Positions 51,945 to 60,875 are shown, counted from the first letter of the stretch. The stretch is 64,000 nt of DNA from Hyphomicrobiales bacterium (GCA_900472395.1 UCHV01000019.1:1-64000); one strand, 5' to 3'. Notes: generated from the letters alone by a model not told the origin. Numbers and translations are program-made.

Positions 51945-52331
51945 ATGGGTTCCGCTTTCGATACCTATGCGGTAGACAGCCTTATGCGTGTCCGTTCCGA
52001 CCTGTTTGTATCCGCCCTGATCCGTCGTGCCTTTTCCGCCGGTGGCTTTGCCGCCGTGGTGAGCAAGGGTGCGGAGGAGGCGGGTGCCATCTTTATCCGT
52101 CAGAGATTTCGCGACGGGCTGGAAAGCGTTTATGGGCCGGCGCCGCAGACTTTTGCCCGTGCAGACGATGGCATGCGCCGCTTTGAGGCGCGTCTTGCGC
52201 AAGCGGAGGGCTCAGCCGTCGATGCAGTAATTGCGCGTGAGGCGCGTTTCGATTCCGATCTGTGGGTCGTCGAGCTGGAGCTGGACGAGATCGGCGATCT
52301 TTTCGAGGTCGTCAAAGCAGACGGAAATTAA
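51945..52331 (+). CDS. DUF1491 protein
   Basis: 128 residues from the ATG at 51945 (a TTG 9 bases earlier is open); the family's own start may be the later MRVRSDLFVSALIRRA. GFAAVVSKGAEEAGAIFIRQ and the acidic WVVELELDEIGDLFEVVKAD at the end are DUF1491 hallmarks. Function unknown; alphaproteobacterial. It overlaps the convergent DUF2336 gene by 4 bp. Confidence 0.85.
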   Translation: MGSAFDTYAVDSLMRVRSDLFVSALIRRAFSAGGFAAVVSKGAEEAGAIFIRQRFRDGLESVYGPAPQTFARADDGMRRFEARLAQAEGSAVDAVIAREARFDSDLWVVELELDEIGDLFEVVKADGN

Positions 52332-53254
52332 GCCCGCCGGCGTCCGGCACTGGTGCGAACCATCCCGGGCTCGTCGCGGGCCTGATCCGGGGCCGCCGCC
52401 TTGCGGTCTTCGTAGGTATAGCGATCGGCGCGGCCCCAGGCCTCCACCCGGCGTCCGCATTCGTCGGTATCCAAACCGTCCCACAGGCTTTCGGATTGCG
52501 GTACGTCGCCATTCAGTTCATCGAGGTGTCTGTACAGGCGCTCCAGGATCAACAGCGCTTCGTTGCGCGGCATGCCCATGCCTTTCAGCGTGGTCGCCAG
52601 TTGATGCCCGGAAATATCCAGCATGATGCGTTCCGCAAGCCAGCGGCTGGCGGAGAGGGCGTCGGCAAGCGCCGTCGCGAAGAGATCTGCCTCGCGGTTG
52701 CGGGCAAAACGTACGAGCAGGGCCTCCTGTGTCGGCGTGACGGTGCGCAGGCCAAGGCGGTCGCTTTCCGGGCGCACCACATGGGCCGCCATGGCACGCA
52801 GGCGCTCGCGCAGTGCCTCGTCTCGCTGCTGCTCCGTGGCATCGAGCAGCGACGACTGTGTTTCTGCCACAGCCGGTTTTTCCGATGGGTTCTCGGCATC
52901 GTCCATGACGTGGCGCAGGCCGACCAAAGCGTCGATGACGGTGGGAGAAAGGTTATCACGGCGCACAATCGCGCGGGCATGCGCTGCCCCTTGAGTGCGG
53001 GCAATGGTGATCAGGGTCTGGTCGTCCAGGCATTTCGATGCGGCAATAAACGGAGCCGCGATCGTGATCGGCTGGCTGGCGACAAAAAAAGCGACGGCGG
53101 AGGGCACGTTCGTGGATTGCGACAATGCGGCGACGGCCTGTCGGCGCGCCTCCTCGGTGGAGTTGGCAAACAGCGGTTCGAACAATTCGGCAAATTGACG
53201 TAGCTCGGACCTGGACGGACGCTCGAGCGCTTCGAAGCTCGTGACTGTGGCCAT
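52328..53254 (-). CDS. DUF2336 protein
   Basis: 308 residues starting MATVTSFEALERPSRSEL at 53254 (GGAAGGATG upstream); a start at 53278 is in frame. All-helical: RQFAELFEPLFANSTEEARR, PITIAAPFIAASKCLDDQTL and HARAIVRRDNLSPTVIDALV are the DUF2336 landmarks. Function unknown; some homologues are near cell-cycle or motility genes. The 3' end overlaps DUF1491 by 4 bp. Confidence 0.82.
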   Translation of the reverse strand: MATVTSFEALERPSRSELRQFAELFEPLFANSTEEARRQAVAALSQSTNVPSAVAFFVASQPITIAAPFIAASKCLDDQTLITIARTQGAAHARAIVRRDNLSPTVIDALVGLRHVMDDAENPSEKPAVAETQSSLLDATEQQRDEALRERLRAMAAHVVRPESDRLGLRTVTPTQEALLVRFARNREADLFATALADALSASRWLAERIMLDISGHQLATTLKGMGMPRNEALLILERLYRHLDELNGDVPQSESLWDGLDTDECGRRVEAWGRADRYTYEDRKAAAPDQARDEPGMVRTSAGRRRA

Positions 53255-53824
53255 CAGAACCACATCCTTCCTACGCATGGCCTGCGGCCTTTCAAGTTCC
53301 CGAAACCGGTCCACGAAGAGTTCCAATAACGCAATACTTATACCGAAACCGCCCGGTTGAACGCACCGTGGCGGAGGGACAGGCTTCAGGCAGCCTCTGC
53401 CGCGCGGCTGGATTTTCGCGGCATCTGCTGTCTCACCATAAGGCAAAATCATAGGCAGATCAGGGTTAACGAGCGGTGAAGAATGGCCGGTTTCGGGACG
53501 TGAATGCGGCCTTGCCCACAGGCGAGCTGCATTTTTTCGCGGGCGGATTTTTTTGTTCCAGATGGCGAACCGAAAGCTGGCTCATGCGTTGATGCAACTG
53601 TCGAGCCATGACGCAAGGCTGGCACAACTTTTACTAAGGATAAAGTCGTTTATTAGCGTTAGCGAATTGTTAACCATCCTGCCTGAAATTGGTACATATA
53701 CCCTGAAAATATGAGGGTTGCTTAAGCATTATTCTCAGGCAACCGCGAATTGCAGGGGCTGGCTGAAACTTTAAGTGCGCCTGATGTGCAGCCTTTGGTT
53801 TTGGCGAGGATGGAATGTCGTTAG
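53255..53824. other. Long intergenic region upstream of the structured leader
   Basis: About 570 bp with no credible gene. The distal part includes a near-CtrA box at 53659 and a GGTACATATACC inverted repeat at about 53690, both consistent with a promoter that then produces a leader of more than 200 nt. Confidence 0.5.
53659..53673 (+). promoter_or_regulatory. CtrA-like box
   Basis: TTAG-N7-TTAA followed by CC differs at one position from TTAA-N7-TTAA. It lies about 300 bp before the small gene at 53964 and about 400 bp before the DUF2336 start on the other strand. Confidence 0.35.
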
Positions 53825-53959
53825 GTCCACTTTCCTGTGAAAGCGGACAAGCTGACGAGAAAGGCGCAGATGAACCCGTGAATGGGGTGCGCCGGCCCCT
53901 GAAAAGGGCAGGGTGAAATCGGTCCGTCCTTCATCCGTCTCGAAACCCCTATGGAGACG
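53825..53959 (+). ncRNA. Structured 5' leader that can sequester the ribosome binding site
   Basis: Four hairpins in a row just before a small gene: 53825-53848 (GTCC-x2-TTTC, loop CTGT, GAAA-x2-GGAC), 53863-53893 (GGCGCA/TGCGCC with an inner CCC/GGG), 53895-53909 (GCCC/GGGC), and 53936-53959, where CGTCTC pairs with GAGACG and thereby covers the GGAG that serves the ATG at 53964. This is the layout of a riboswitch, thermometer or RNA-binding-protein target. It does not match the known riboswitch families I can recall. Base pairing is read by eye. Confidence 0.55.
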
Positions 53960-53963
53960 TGCA

Positions 53964-54140
53964 ATGACTGAGATCATTGTCTTGCAGAAATGGCGTGAAC
54001 AACATCCCGAACGCGTCGCAGCGCCCACCGCCAAAGGCGCGTCGGCAAAGCTGCTTATTTACACCGGTGTGAGGTACGAGCGGCGCGAAGCCGTCGATCA
54101 TCGCTCCCGCAACTTGCCTGCGCGTGCCGAGCAGAACTGA
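53964..54140 (+). CDS. Small basic protein behind a structured leader
   Basis: 58 residues: MTEIIVLQKWREQHPERVAA, then PTAKGASAKLLIYTGVRYER and a basic end. The ATG at 53964 has GGAGACGTGCA upstream, and that site pairs in the leader. No membrane helix or known domain; the repeated Arg/His/Lys suggests nucleic acid binding, which is only a guess. A longer reading to 53913 would run through the hairpins. Confidence 0.6.
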   Translation: MTEIIVLQKWREQHPERVAAPTAKGASAKLLIYTGVRYERREAVDHRSRNLPARAEQN

Positions 54141-54182
54141 TCGCAGACCACCTCGTCTCTGCCATTGTCTTCGGTGAGGTTC

Positions 54183-54731
54183 TTACCGCCAGTCCGTCGG
54201 AACGCAGCCGGCGGATGACAAGAATGCTGCGGCCAGAGGCCGGTAGCTCGGTTGCGGCGCCATTGCGCGCAATACGGCATATCCCTGCGCCAGAGGGGTT
54301 TCGATCAGAATAGACTGGCTCAGCCCTTCCGGCATTGCCTTTCGCAATGCGGTGGCCTGCAAGGGAGTGGCAACAATCACGTCCAGCTTGCCGCCCGAGG
54401 ATGTACGGTCGTTGATCGAGAATGTCTCGTTCGATGCGGGATCGTAAACCGCAAGCGACCAGAACGGGACGCCAGAGCCTGCGCTGAAACGTACGGGGCG
54501 TTCCTCGAGGTCGAACGAGCAGACGGCGGTTTCCAGAAACGGGTCTTCCTGCGCCAGGCCAGCCTGATCGGGTTTTTGCTCGAGAATATGGAAGGTGAAC
54601 GGCTCACCTTCGGAAATCACCCGGCTATACGCGTCGCGATCGCTGAAATACGGCAGCGACAGCACGATGACGAGATGCAGCAATGCAGCGCCGATAACGC
54701 CGATCACGACGGCGAGAAGGACTTTAAGCAT
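54183..54731 (-). CDS. Membrane-anchored protein, DUF1254-like
   Basis: 182 residues with an N-terminal membrane helix (LLAVVIGVIGAALLHLVIVL). The soluble part (PFTFHILEQKPDQAGLAQED, VPFWSLAVYDPASNETFSIN) looks like the DUF1254 half that usually partners DUF1214. Its start overlaps the stop of the DUF1214 gene by 8 bp, so they are coupled. Shorter than typical DUF1254 proteins. Function unknown. Confidence 0.72.
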   Translation of the reverse strand: MLKVLLAVVIGVIGAALLHLVIVLSLPYFSDRDAYSRVISEGEPFTFHILEQKPDQAGLAQEDPFLETAVCSFDLEERPVRFSAGSGVPFWSLAVYDPASNETFSINDRTSSGGKLDVIVATPLQATALRKAMPEGLSQSILIETPLAQGYAVLRAMAPQPSYRPLAAAFLSSAGCVPTDWR

Positions 54732-55311
54732 CGCCGCACCCGATCTTTTCCACTTTCGGCATAGACAGATCGATAAGCCCGGAACTGCCGGCCGTCGGCG
54801 TATCGAAAAGCGTCAGCACAAGACGGAAATTCTGATGCGGAGCGACGGCCAGCCAGTTGCCAGGTTGGGCCGAGGCCGAAATCTCGACCGAAAAATCACC
54901 ATTTGCGCCGCGCAATACCGTGCGTGAGTTGAGTGCTGCGGGCAATTCGGCACTTTCGGATGGCGGGCGGCCATTGGCATCGTTGGTGAACAGCGTCCAC
55001 AGTCGCGCAGGTGGCGTATGTCCGCTCATGCGGTAGGTGCAATTGCCGTGAAGGCGCGCGCCGCTTTCATCCACCGCTGCGGTAAAGGTCAGACCTTCGG
55101 CTGTGCCAAAAAGCAACTTACCCGCATTGGCGCGGTGCGATTTCGCATAGGGATCGGCATCGACGGTCTGCGCCTGCGGGAAAGCCTCCCATGCGCCGAG
55201 TTTTATGGCGCCGAAACCAATCGTGGCTTCAAGCGCCAGCAGCGTCGACCAGATGCCGCCGCCGAAGGCGATGGCAAGCGATATGGCAATGAGAAGGGGA
55301 ACACGCAGCAC
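54724..55311 (-). CDS. DUF1214 protein
   Basis: 195 residues with a membrane helix or signal at the start (MLRVPLLIAISLAIAFGGGIW). The C-terminal half (GNCTYRMSGHTPPARLWTLF, NWLAVAPHQNFRLVLTLFDT) is the DUF1214 fold, a family often fused or adjacent to DUF1254 and probably periplasmic. The gene lies upstream of its partner. A 22-base palindrome precedes it. No enzymatic role established. Confidence 0.85.
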   Translation of the reverse strand: MLRVPLLIAISLAIAFGGGIWSTLLALEATIGFGAIKLGAWEAFPQAQTVDADPYAKSHRANAGKLLFGTAEGLTFTAAVDESGARLHGNCTYRMSGHTPPARLWTLFTNDANGRPPSESAELPAALNSRTVLRGANGDFSVEISASAQPGNWLAVAPHQNFRLVLTLFDTPTAGSSGLIDLSMPKVEKIGCGDA

Positions 55312-55358
55312 GTTCTATTCTGGACCTCGCAGACGGTGGGCGAGGAGTAGCATTGATT

Positions 55359-55380
55359 CTGCCCGGAAGAAACCGGGCAG
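55359..55380. repeat. Perfect inverted repeat upstream of the DUF1214 gene
   Basis: CTGCCCGG-AAGAAA-CCGGGCAG, eight pairs, about 50 bp before the DUF1214 start (minus strand). Neither side has a T run, so it is more likely an operator or leader hairpin than a terminator. Confidence 0.45.
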
Positions 55381-55574
55381 GGTGTGATCCTCGTGGAGAA
55401 GATTTCGATGAACGATGCCGGGACTGGTTTGTCTAAGGCGAGGTCTTGATTGGTTCGCCGCGTGAGCGGCTGTTCTTGTACTCGGCCAGTCCGCAACTGG
55501 CTTATCCGGAGGTCGGCTGTTTCAGGAATGGGCAAAATGCGCTAGGCTGCAAGCACACACGGAAGGAGCGCGCC

Positions 55575-56042
55575 ATGCCGATTTACGTGAAGACCGATGC
55601 CGGACCGGATTATGACACGCCCGTCGAGCATGATGGCTGGCTTGCAATGGACGACCTTCACTGGAAGGTGTTTCGCAAGATGGATCGCGCGCCGGGGTCC
55701 GAAATGCTTCGGGAAGACGCTGCAGCCCATATCTCGGATATTGTTTTGGCACGGGAGAGCGAGACGTTCACGGCTCCCGTCTTCCAGTATCTCAAATCGC
55801 ATCCGCCCGGGGATCGCCTTCTTATCCATTGCGTCATGCGTGCGGGTGACGCGGATATCCTGTATTATCTTGATAATCCGACGCTGACCTATTCGCGGTC
55901 TGATCCTGGCGGCAGGATGATGGAAATTCTCACGCTCGTTTGCCGCAGGCTCGATATCAAGTGCATGCCGCGTGATGATCAGGATCGGCCGATAATACCG
56001 CATATCGCCGGTTATGATCTGGTCCGGGGCCAGACTTCCTGA
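55575..56042 (+). CDS. Hypothetical protein
   Basis: 155 residues from the ATG at 55575 with GGAAGGAGCGCGCC upstream; the frame is open to 55446. YVKTDAGPDYDTPVEHDGWL begins it, then helical EMLREDAAAHISDIVLARES and RLLIHCVMRAGDADILYYLD. No membrane helix and no domain I can name. It precedes the YjbR gene by 46 bp on the same strand. The stop is inside a GCCAGAC/GTCTGGC stem. Confidence 0.72.
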   Translation: MPIYVKTDAGPDYDTPVEHDGWLAMDDLHWKVFRKMDRAPGSEMLREDAAAHISDIVLARESETFTAPVFQYLKSHPPGDRLLIHCVMRAGDADILYYLDNPTLTYSRSDPGGRMMEILTLVCRRLDIKCMPRDDQDRPIIPHIAGYDLVRGQTS

Positions 56043-56088
56043 CGTCTGGCAACGGTTCATCCGACTGCGCGGATAGGAGAGGGCGATC

Positions 56089-56445
56089 ATGGATAAAAGC
56101 CATTCCATCATGACGCGCCTGAAGGGGCTGGCGGCTAAGGCTTGCCTGCTGGGTATCGAGGAGACGACCTATTACGGGCGTCCGGCCCTCAAGGCAGGGG
56201 GCAAGGCTTTCGTCTGGGTGAAGGATGATGAGACGATCGTGCTGGCGGTTCCAGTCGATGCGAAGGAACCACTCTTGATGTTGGCCCCTGATATCTATTG
56301 GGAAACAGACCACTATCGCGGCTGGCCTGCCTTGCCGTTGCGGGCAGCAGCGATCGGCGATGAGGAGTTGTCCATGCGGCTGGTGGAAGCCTGGCGGTTT
56401 CGGGCACCCAAAAAGCTCGCGGCCGTGTTCAATAACGCCGGTTAA
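56089..56445 (+). CDS. MmcQ/YjbR-family protein
   Basis: 118 residues. GIEETTYYGRPALKAGGKAF, VLAVPVDAKEPLLMLAPDIY and ALPLRAAAIGDEELSMRLVE match the CyaY-like fold of YjbR/MmcQ. Members bind DNA or have no known role. GGAGAGGGCGATC precedes the ATG. It is convergent with an alpha/beta hydrolase, the stops being 3 bp apart. Confidence 0.87.
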   Translation: MDKSHSIMTRLKGLAAKACLLGIEETTYYGRPALKAGGKAFVWVKDDETIVLAVPVDAKEPLLMLAPDIYWETDHYRGWPALPLRAAAIGDEELSMRLVEAWRFRAPKKLAAVFNNAG

Positions 56446-56448
56446 AAT

Positions 56449-57153
56449 TCAGCAGGCGGGGTTCAAACGCTTGTGCGCCAACCACTCGTTGATCGCCTGC
56501 GCCAGCTTTTCGGGTTGCTCCAACGGCACCATATGGCCTGTCCCGGCGATCACCTTGAAGTCCGAACCGGCTATGCCTTCATGCAGTTCAAGTGCTTCTT
56601 CGCGGGAGCGAAGCCGGTCCTCATCACCGGCAATCACAAGCGTCGGGCATGTGATCGTACCAAGCTCCCGGTGTTCGTCGCGGCGGTCGAGCAGCGATTG
56701 TCGCCGAAAAACATCGCCGCCGAGACGGTGCCCCATCTCCTGAATGCGGCTTACAAGATCTCTGCGATCGGCGTTGGCCGGGTGGAGCGAGGAAACGACC
56801 GCCGCGGTGCTGAGCCCGCGGAAGCTGGTCCCGGCAGGTTGATTGGCCAAAGCTTGCTTGCGTTTTGCCTGAACCTCGCTGTCGCCGCGTGCCGAGGTCG
56901 CGATCAGGATCAAAGCCTCCACCCGATCAGGCGATTGCCGCAGGATTTCGCGAGCGATGTAGCCGCCCATGGAAAAGCCGATCAGGATGAAGCGAGGTGG
57001 CGCATCGCCCAATATGTTCCTCGACATTTCCGCAATCGTGTTGCCTTGCGTGGCCGCTGCATGGCTGATCGGTCCCCATGAGGAGATGGCCGGTTCGAGG
57101 TCGCGCCAAAGATCGGCATCGAGCATAAATCCGGGTATGAGAAGCAGCGCCAT
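56449..57153 (-). CDS. Alpha/beta hydrolase
   Basis: 234 residues starting MALLLIPGFMLDADLWRD at 57153. Nucleophile elbow GFSMGG at about residue 79, an Asp in the ITCPTLVIAGDEDRLRS strand, and the catalytic His in GTGHMVPLEQPEKLAQAINE. The oxyanion motif PGFMLD is typical. Probably a small esterase or lactonase; substrate unknown. A start at 57210 would add 19 residues with poorer support. Confidence 0.88.
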   Translation of the reverse strand: MALLLIPGFMLDADLWRDLEPAISSWGPISHAAATQGNTIAEMSRNILGDAPPRFILIGFSMGGYIAREILRQSPDRVEALILIATSARGDSEVQAKRKQALANQPAGTSFRGLSTAAVVSSLHPANADRRDLVSRIQEMGHRLGGDVFRRQSLLDRRDEHRELGTITCPTLVIAGDEDRLRSREEALELHEGIAGSDFKVIAGTGHMVPLEQPEKLAQAINEWLAHKRLNPAC

Positions 57154-57326
57154 TATGTTTTTTTCGAATTTTGTGTTGTCAGGCAGTCTAATCGCCAGTG
57201 GATCGAGCATCTGTCACATTCCTGATCAAGAAGACGGCGAGATTTCGGGGATAGATTGCTTTTGAATTCCACGTTTATCAAGCCGTTAGCGGTTGCTTGA
57301 TACCGCGTCTGCCGAAGGAGAGCGGC

Positions 57327-57764
57327 GTGAAAAACAGAGTTATTGTAATATTTTGCCTTGTCTATGCGTCTTTGCTTGCTGCGCTGATGACTGCGAGCAT
57401 ATTCGTTTCCGAGATCACCGGCTGGGATCCTTCGGCAGAGGGTATCGGCAACCTGATGAGCATAATTGCATTCGGTATTGCCGTTCTTCTTTCCACCAGC
57501 CGGCCATTGCATGTCATGCTGGGAGACAGTTCCGCATCGCTTCATTTCCAGAAGAGGTTGAAAAGCAGGCGTTGGAGCCTCGTTGTCGGCATCGTGATCA
57601 GCACGACCGCAATCAATCTCGCTTCCGATGGTCTCTTCTCCTGGCAAGCGACAGGTGAAGTCATGGTGCCTTCGCTCCTGCGCATCGTCGTTCTTTCTGT
57701 CGTCTATTGCATTGCCGGCCGTGTCATTATCGGCGAAAGCGTCGAGCGGATGCGTTACGCCTGA
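57327..57764 (+). CDS. Four-helix membrane protein of unknown function
   Basis: 145 residues from a GTG at 57327, chosen because GAAGGAGAGCGGC sits directly before it. Four membrane helices: VIVIFCLVYASLLAALMTAS, LMSIIAFGIAVLLSTS, WSLVVGIVISTTAINLAS and LLRIVVLSVVYCIAGRVIIG. A basic patch FQKRLKSRR lies between TM2 and TM3. No family recognised. It converges with the penicillin-binding protein gene. Confidence 0.7.
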   Translation: MKNRVIVIFCLVYASLLAALMTASIFVSEITGWDPSAEGIGNLMSIIAFGIAVLLSTSRPLHVMLGDSSASLHFQKRLKSRRWSLVVGIVISTTAINLASDGLFSWQATGEVMVPSLLRIVVLSVVYCIAGRVIIGESVERMRYA

Positions 57765-57900
57765 CGCGTTTCAGAACCACGCGTCGGGTATCGTCCTACC
57801 CGGCGGATCGCTTGCCGAACTGACTTCATTCAGCAACGAACCGCTCTCGGCCTGCTCAGGCGTGCGGCGGTCCAGACTGTGGAATTCTCCGGGATGCGCG

Positions 57901-60198
57901 TTACGGTTTCGCGTCCAGCTTTATTGGCGTCACCTTGGCCGTTTGTGGACGGGCAGGCGTTCCATCGGACACTGTGCCGGAAGATGCCGTGGCAACGACC
58001 GGGCCAGCTCCCTTCAGGCCTTCCGAAATTCCACGCAGCAAACGCGCCGTCTCGGCAGATAACGTCCGGGGGCGCACAAGGGCCGGGGAGATAGGTTCGC
58101 CGGGCTTGTGATTGGCATCGGCAACGGCAGGGCCGGTCGCGTGGTTACCGTGCGGCAGCGGATTTTCGATGCCGGGGATTGGGCGCAATTCGATGCCCTG
58201 ATGGGCATAGTCCATGAGTTTCTTGAAGGTCATGGCCGGCAACGCGCCACCGGTCATGTTGTTCATCGAGGTGAAGTCGTCGTTTCCGAACCATACGGCG
58301 CCGGTGTAATTGCCGGTGTAGCCGATGAACCAGGCGTCGCGATAGCTTTGCGAGGTGCCTGTCTTGCCGGCGGTCACGACGCCGCCGTCGAGAGCCGCGC
58401 GCCGTGCCGTGCCGATGACCGGGATCTGCGTGAGAATACGGTTCATCGAAGACATCGCCTGTTCGGAAACGACGCGTTGCGCTTCCGGCTCGTCCCGATT
58501 GAAATCGTAAAGCACCTGGCCTTCATAATTGATGACCTGTTCGATGCCATGGCGGCGCGATTGCAGGCCACCGGCCGGCATGACGGCATACGCCGTCGCC
58601 TGGTCCATGACGGTGACTTCCGACGTGCCGAGCGGAATGGTCTTGTCGCGGCGAAGCGGCGTTTCCACACCCATCTTGATGGCCGTGTCTGCAATCACGT
58701 CTGTGCCGAGTTCATCCTTGGCAAGGCGAACCGGCACCGTGTTGAGCGATTGCGCCATGGCGGTCAGCAGCGTCACCTTGCCCTTGTAGGAACGGGCATA
58801 GTTCTGCGGCGACCAGCCACGCCAGGTGATCGGCGCATCGGAAATGGTCGTTTCCGGGGTGAAGCCGCGCTCCATGGCGGCGGTGTAGGTGAACAGCTTG
58901 AACGACGAGCCGGGTTGGCGCAAAGCCTTGGTGGCGCGGTTGAACTGGCTTTCTCCATAATCGCGTCCGCCGACCATCGCGCGCACGGCGCCACCGTTTT
59001 CGATCATTACAAGCGCGCCCTGCTTGACGCGGTAACTTTCGCCGAATTCGCGCAGGCCGGATTCCATCGCCGCTTCAGCGGCCTGCTGCAGGCCGGTATC
59101 GACGGTGGTGCGCACGATAACCGAGCGCTGATGGATCTTTCCGGTTGCCGCGAGCCGCTGGACTTCGTCAAATGCCCAGTCGAGGAAATAATCCGGTGCG
59201 GTCACTTCGGCGCGGTCGATTGCCGTTGCCGGGTTGCGACGCGCGGCAACCACCTGGCCCTCGCTCATCATGCCGCTCTGAACCAGGTTGGTCAGCACAT
59301 CTGCGGCACGGGCACGCGCTGCCGGCAGGTTTACATGCGGCGCATATTTGGCCGGTGCCTTGAACAGGCCGGCCAGCATGGCGCTTTCGGCGAGGTTCAC
59401 TTCGGTTATGTTCTTGCCGAAATAGAATTGCGATGCCGCCGCCGCTCCGAATGCGCCGCCACCCATGTAGGCGCGGTCAAGATAGAGCGACAGGATCTCC
59501 TTCTTGGAGAGGTTCACTTCCAGCCAGACCGACAGGAAGGCTTCCTTGATCTTGCGTTCGATCGACCGTTCGTTGGTCAGAAACAGGTTTTTTGCCAGCT
59601 GCTGGGTCAGCGTCGAGCCGCCCTGAACGACACCGCCCGCCTTGGCGTTTTCCGAAAGCGCGCGGCCAAGGCCGATGAAATCTATACCGTAATGGTCGAA
59701 GAAGCGGCGGTCTTCCGTCGCCAGAACCGCCTTGATGAAGTGGTCCGGCAGTTCGTCGATAGGCACGGAATCTTCATGGATGATGCCACGGTGTCCGACG
59801 ACATTGCCGTAACGGTCAAGGAAGGTGACGGCGAAATCACCGCGATTGCGCCAGTCTTCCTTGGTTTCCTCGAAGGCGGGCAGGGCGAGCGTCAGAAGCA
59901 CGACCGAACCGGCGGTGCCGAGCGTCATCGCCTCGCCGGCAAATTCGAAGCCCAATCGCTTCCAGCCGCGAACGCGAAAACGGCGGAAGAAGATCGTGAT
60001 CTCTTCCCACGTTTCGGCCAGCTTGAAACCGAGATTCCAGACGGTGCTATCGATCCAACTGTCGAGCTTCAGGAAAAAATGGCGCTTGCGACGCGGCCGG
60101 GCCTTTTCAGGTCCGGTGTCAGACTTGCCGTCAGAGGCTTTGATATGGCTCTCTTCGGAGCTTTTGTCGTTGTTCACGCCGGCGCTCCCGCGTCTCAT
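57901..60198 (-). CDS. Class A penicillin-binding protein (bifunctional glycosyltransferase/transpeptidase)
   Basis: 765 residues from an ATG at 60198; a GTG at 60177 (residue 8) has the better GGGAG site. A long basic cytosolic start, a membrane helix at about 92-109, a GT51 domain with the catalytic Glu162 in ATEDRRFFDHYG and GGSTLTQQLAKNLFL, and a transpeptidase with S431-SFK434, an SLN and KTGTS. The protein polymerises and crosslinks peptidoglycan. The tail (from about 690) is Pro- and Ala-rich. Closest to the PBP1 type; in polar growers such an enzyme can be the main elongation enzyme. Confidence 0.95.
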   Translation of the reverse strand: MRRGSAGVNNDKSSEESHIKASDGKSDTGPEKARPRRKRHFFLKLDSWIDSTVWNLGFKLAETWEEITIFFRRFRVRGWKRLGFEFAGEAMTLGTAGSVVLLTLALPAFEETKEDWRNRGDFAVTFLDRYGNVVGHRGIIHEDSVPIDELPDHFIKAVLATEDRRFFDHYGIDFIGLGRALSENAKAGGVVQGGSTLTQQLAKNLFLTNERSIERKIKEAFLSVWLEVNLSKKEILSLYLDRAYMGGGAFGAAAASQFYFGKNITEVNLAESAMLAGLFKAPAKYAPHVNLPAARARAADVLTNLVQSGMMSEGQVVAARRNPATAIDRAEVTAPDYFLDWAFDEVQRLAATGKIHQRSVIVRTTVDTGLQQAAEAAMESGLREFGESYRVKQGALVMIENGGAVRAMVGGRDYGESQFNRATKALRQPGSSFKLFTYTAAMERGFTPETTISDAPITWRGWSPQNYARSYKGKVTLLTAMAQSLNTVPVRLAKDELGTDVIADTAIKMGVETPLRRDKTIPLGTSEVTVMDQATAYAVMPAGGLQSRRHGIEQVINYEGQVLYDFNRDEPEAQRVVSEQAMSSMNRILTQIPVIGTARRAALDGGVVTAGKTGTSQSYRDAWFIGYTGNYTGAVWFGNDDFTSMNNMTGGALPAMTFKKLMDYAHQGIELRPIPGIENPLPHGNHATGPAVADANHKPGEPISPALVRPRTLSAETARLLRGISEGLKGAGPVVATASSGTVSDGTPARPQTAKVTPIKLDAKP

Positions 60199-60363
60199 TT
60201 TTTAACCGAGCCTTGACGCCTTCGACAGGAAGGATCAAAAGCTGCCAGCAACTCCCATAGGAAGCATTAGCTTATAAATGGTTGACCGGCGAGATATGAC
60301 GCGCTGCCGGTTGCGCTTCCCAGGTGATTATTTGCGATCCGCGTTGCGAAAATAAAACAAATC

Positions 60364-60822
60364 ATGGTCGAAGAATTCTGGAAGACGAAATCGCTTGAAG
60401 AGCTTTCGCCCGGCGAATGGGAAAGCCTTTGCGACGGCTGCGGTCTCTGTTGTCTCAACAAGCTTGAGGACTGGGATACCGGCGCCGTGGCCTTCACATC
60501 CGTTGCCTGTCGTTTGCTCGACGGCACGACCTGTCGATGTTCCGACTATCCGAACCGGCAGGCGACTGTGCCCGATTGCATCCAGCTGACACCGCAGGAA
60601 GTGCGGGAAATCGCATGGCTGCCTCCCACCTGTGGTTATCGTCTGGTGCGAGACGGCGAGGATCTGAAGTGGTGGCATCCGCTGATTTCGGGTGATCCGG
60701 AAACGGTGCATATTGCCGGCATTTCGGCCAAGGATCGCACGGTCAGTGAAAAGGATGTCGATGTCGATGATTTCGAGGATTACCTCGTCGATTGGCCGCT
60801 GCATGTCGGCGAAGAGGCCTGA
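60364..60822 (+). CDS. UPF0260 (YcgN) cysteine-cluster protein
   Basis: 152 residues. It begins [20 protein letters not shown] and has the cysteine cluster [39 protein letters not shown] and PTCGYRLV. Eight conserved cysteines suggest a metal cluster or disulfides. It is the UPF0260/YcgN family, widespread in Proteobacteria, of unknown function. Divergent from the penicillin-binding protein gene. Confidence 0.93.
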   Translation: MVEEFWKTKSLEELSPGEWESLCDGCGLCCLNKLEDWDTGAVAFTSVACRLLDGTTCRCSDYPNRQATVPDCIQLTPQEVREIAWLPPTCGYRLVRDGEDLKWWHPLISGDPETVHIAGISAKDRTVSEKDVDVDDFEDYLVDWPLHVGEEA

Positions 60823-60862
60823 AACACGCATAAAAATCCCGTGATGTCGGAATGAGGACGCT

Positions 60863-60875
60863 TTGACAAATTTGT
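60863..60875 (+). promoter_or_regulatory. TTGACA element with overlapping palindrome, upstream of the LuxR gene
   Basis: TTGACA (60863-60868) overlaps the perfect palindrome ACAAATTTGT (60866-60875), about 90 bp before the ATG at 60967. It may be the -35 of the LuxR gene under operator control; a good -10 at 17 bp is not evident. Confidence 0.35.

Noticed and set aside
53825-53959. Cobalamin riboswitch
   Set aside because: A stretch like GATGAACCCGTGA looks similar, but the B12 box and the overall layout are missing; kept as an unknown structured leader.
58108-60216. 702-codon plus-strand open frame opposite the penicillin-binding protein
   Set aside because: Shadow; the minus strand carries both catalytic domains.
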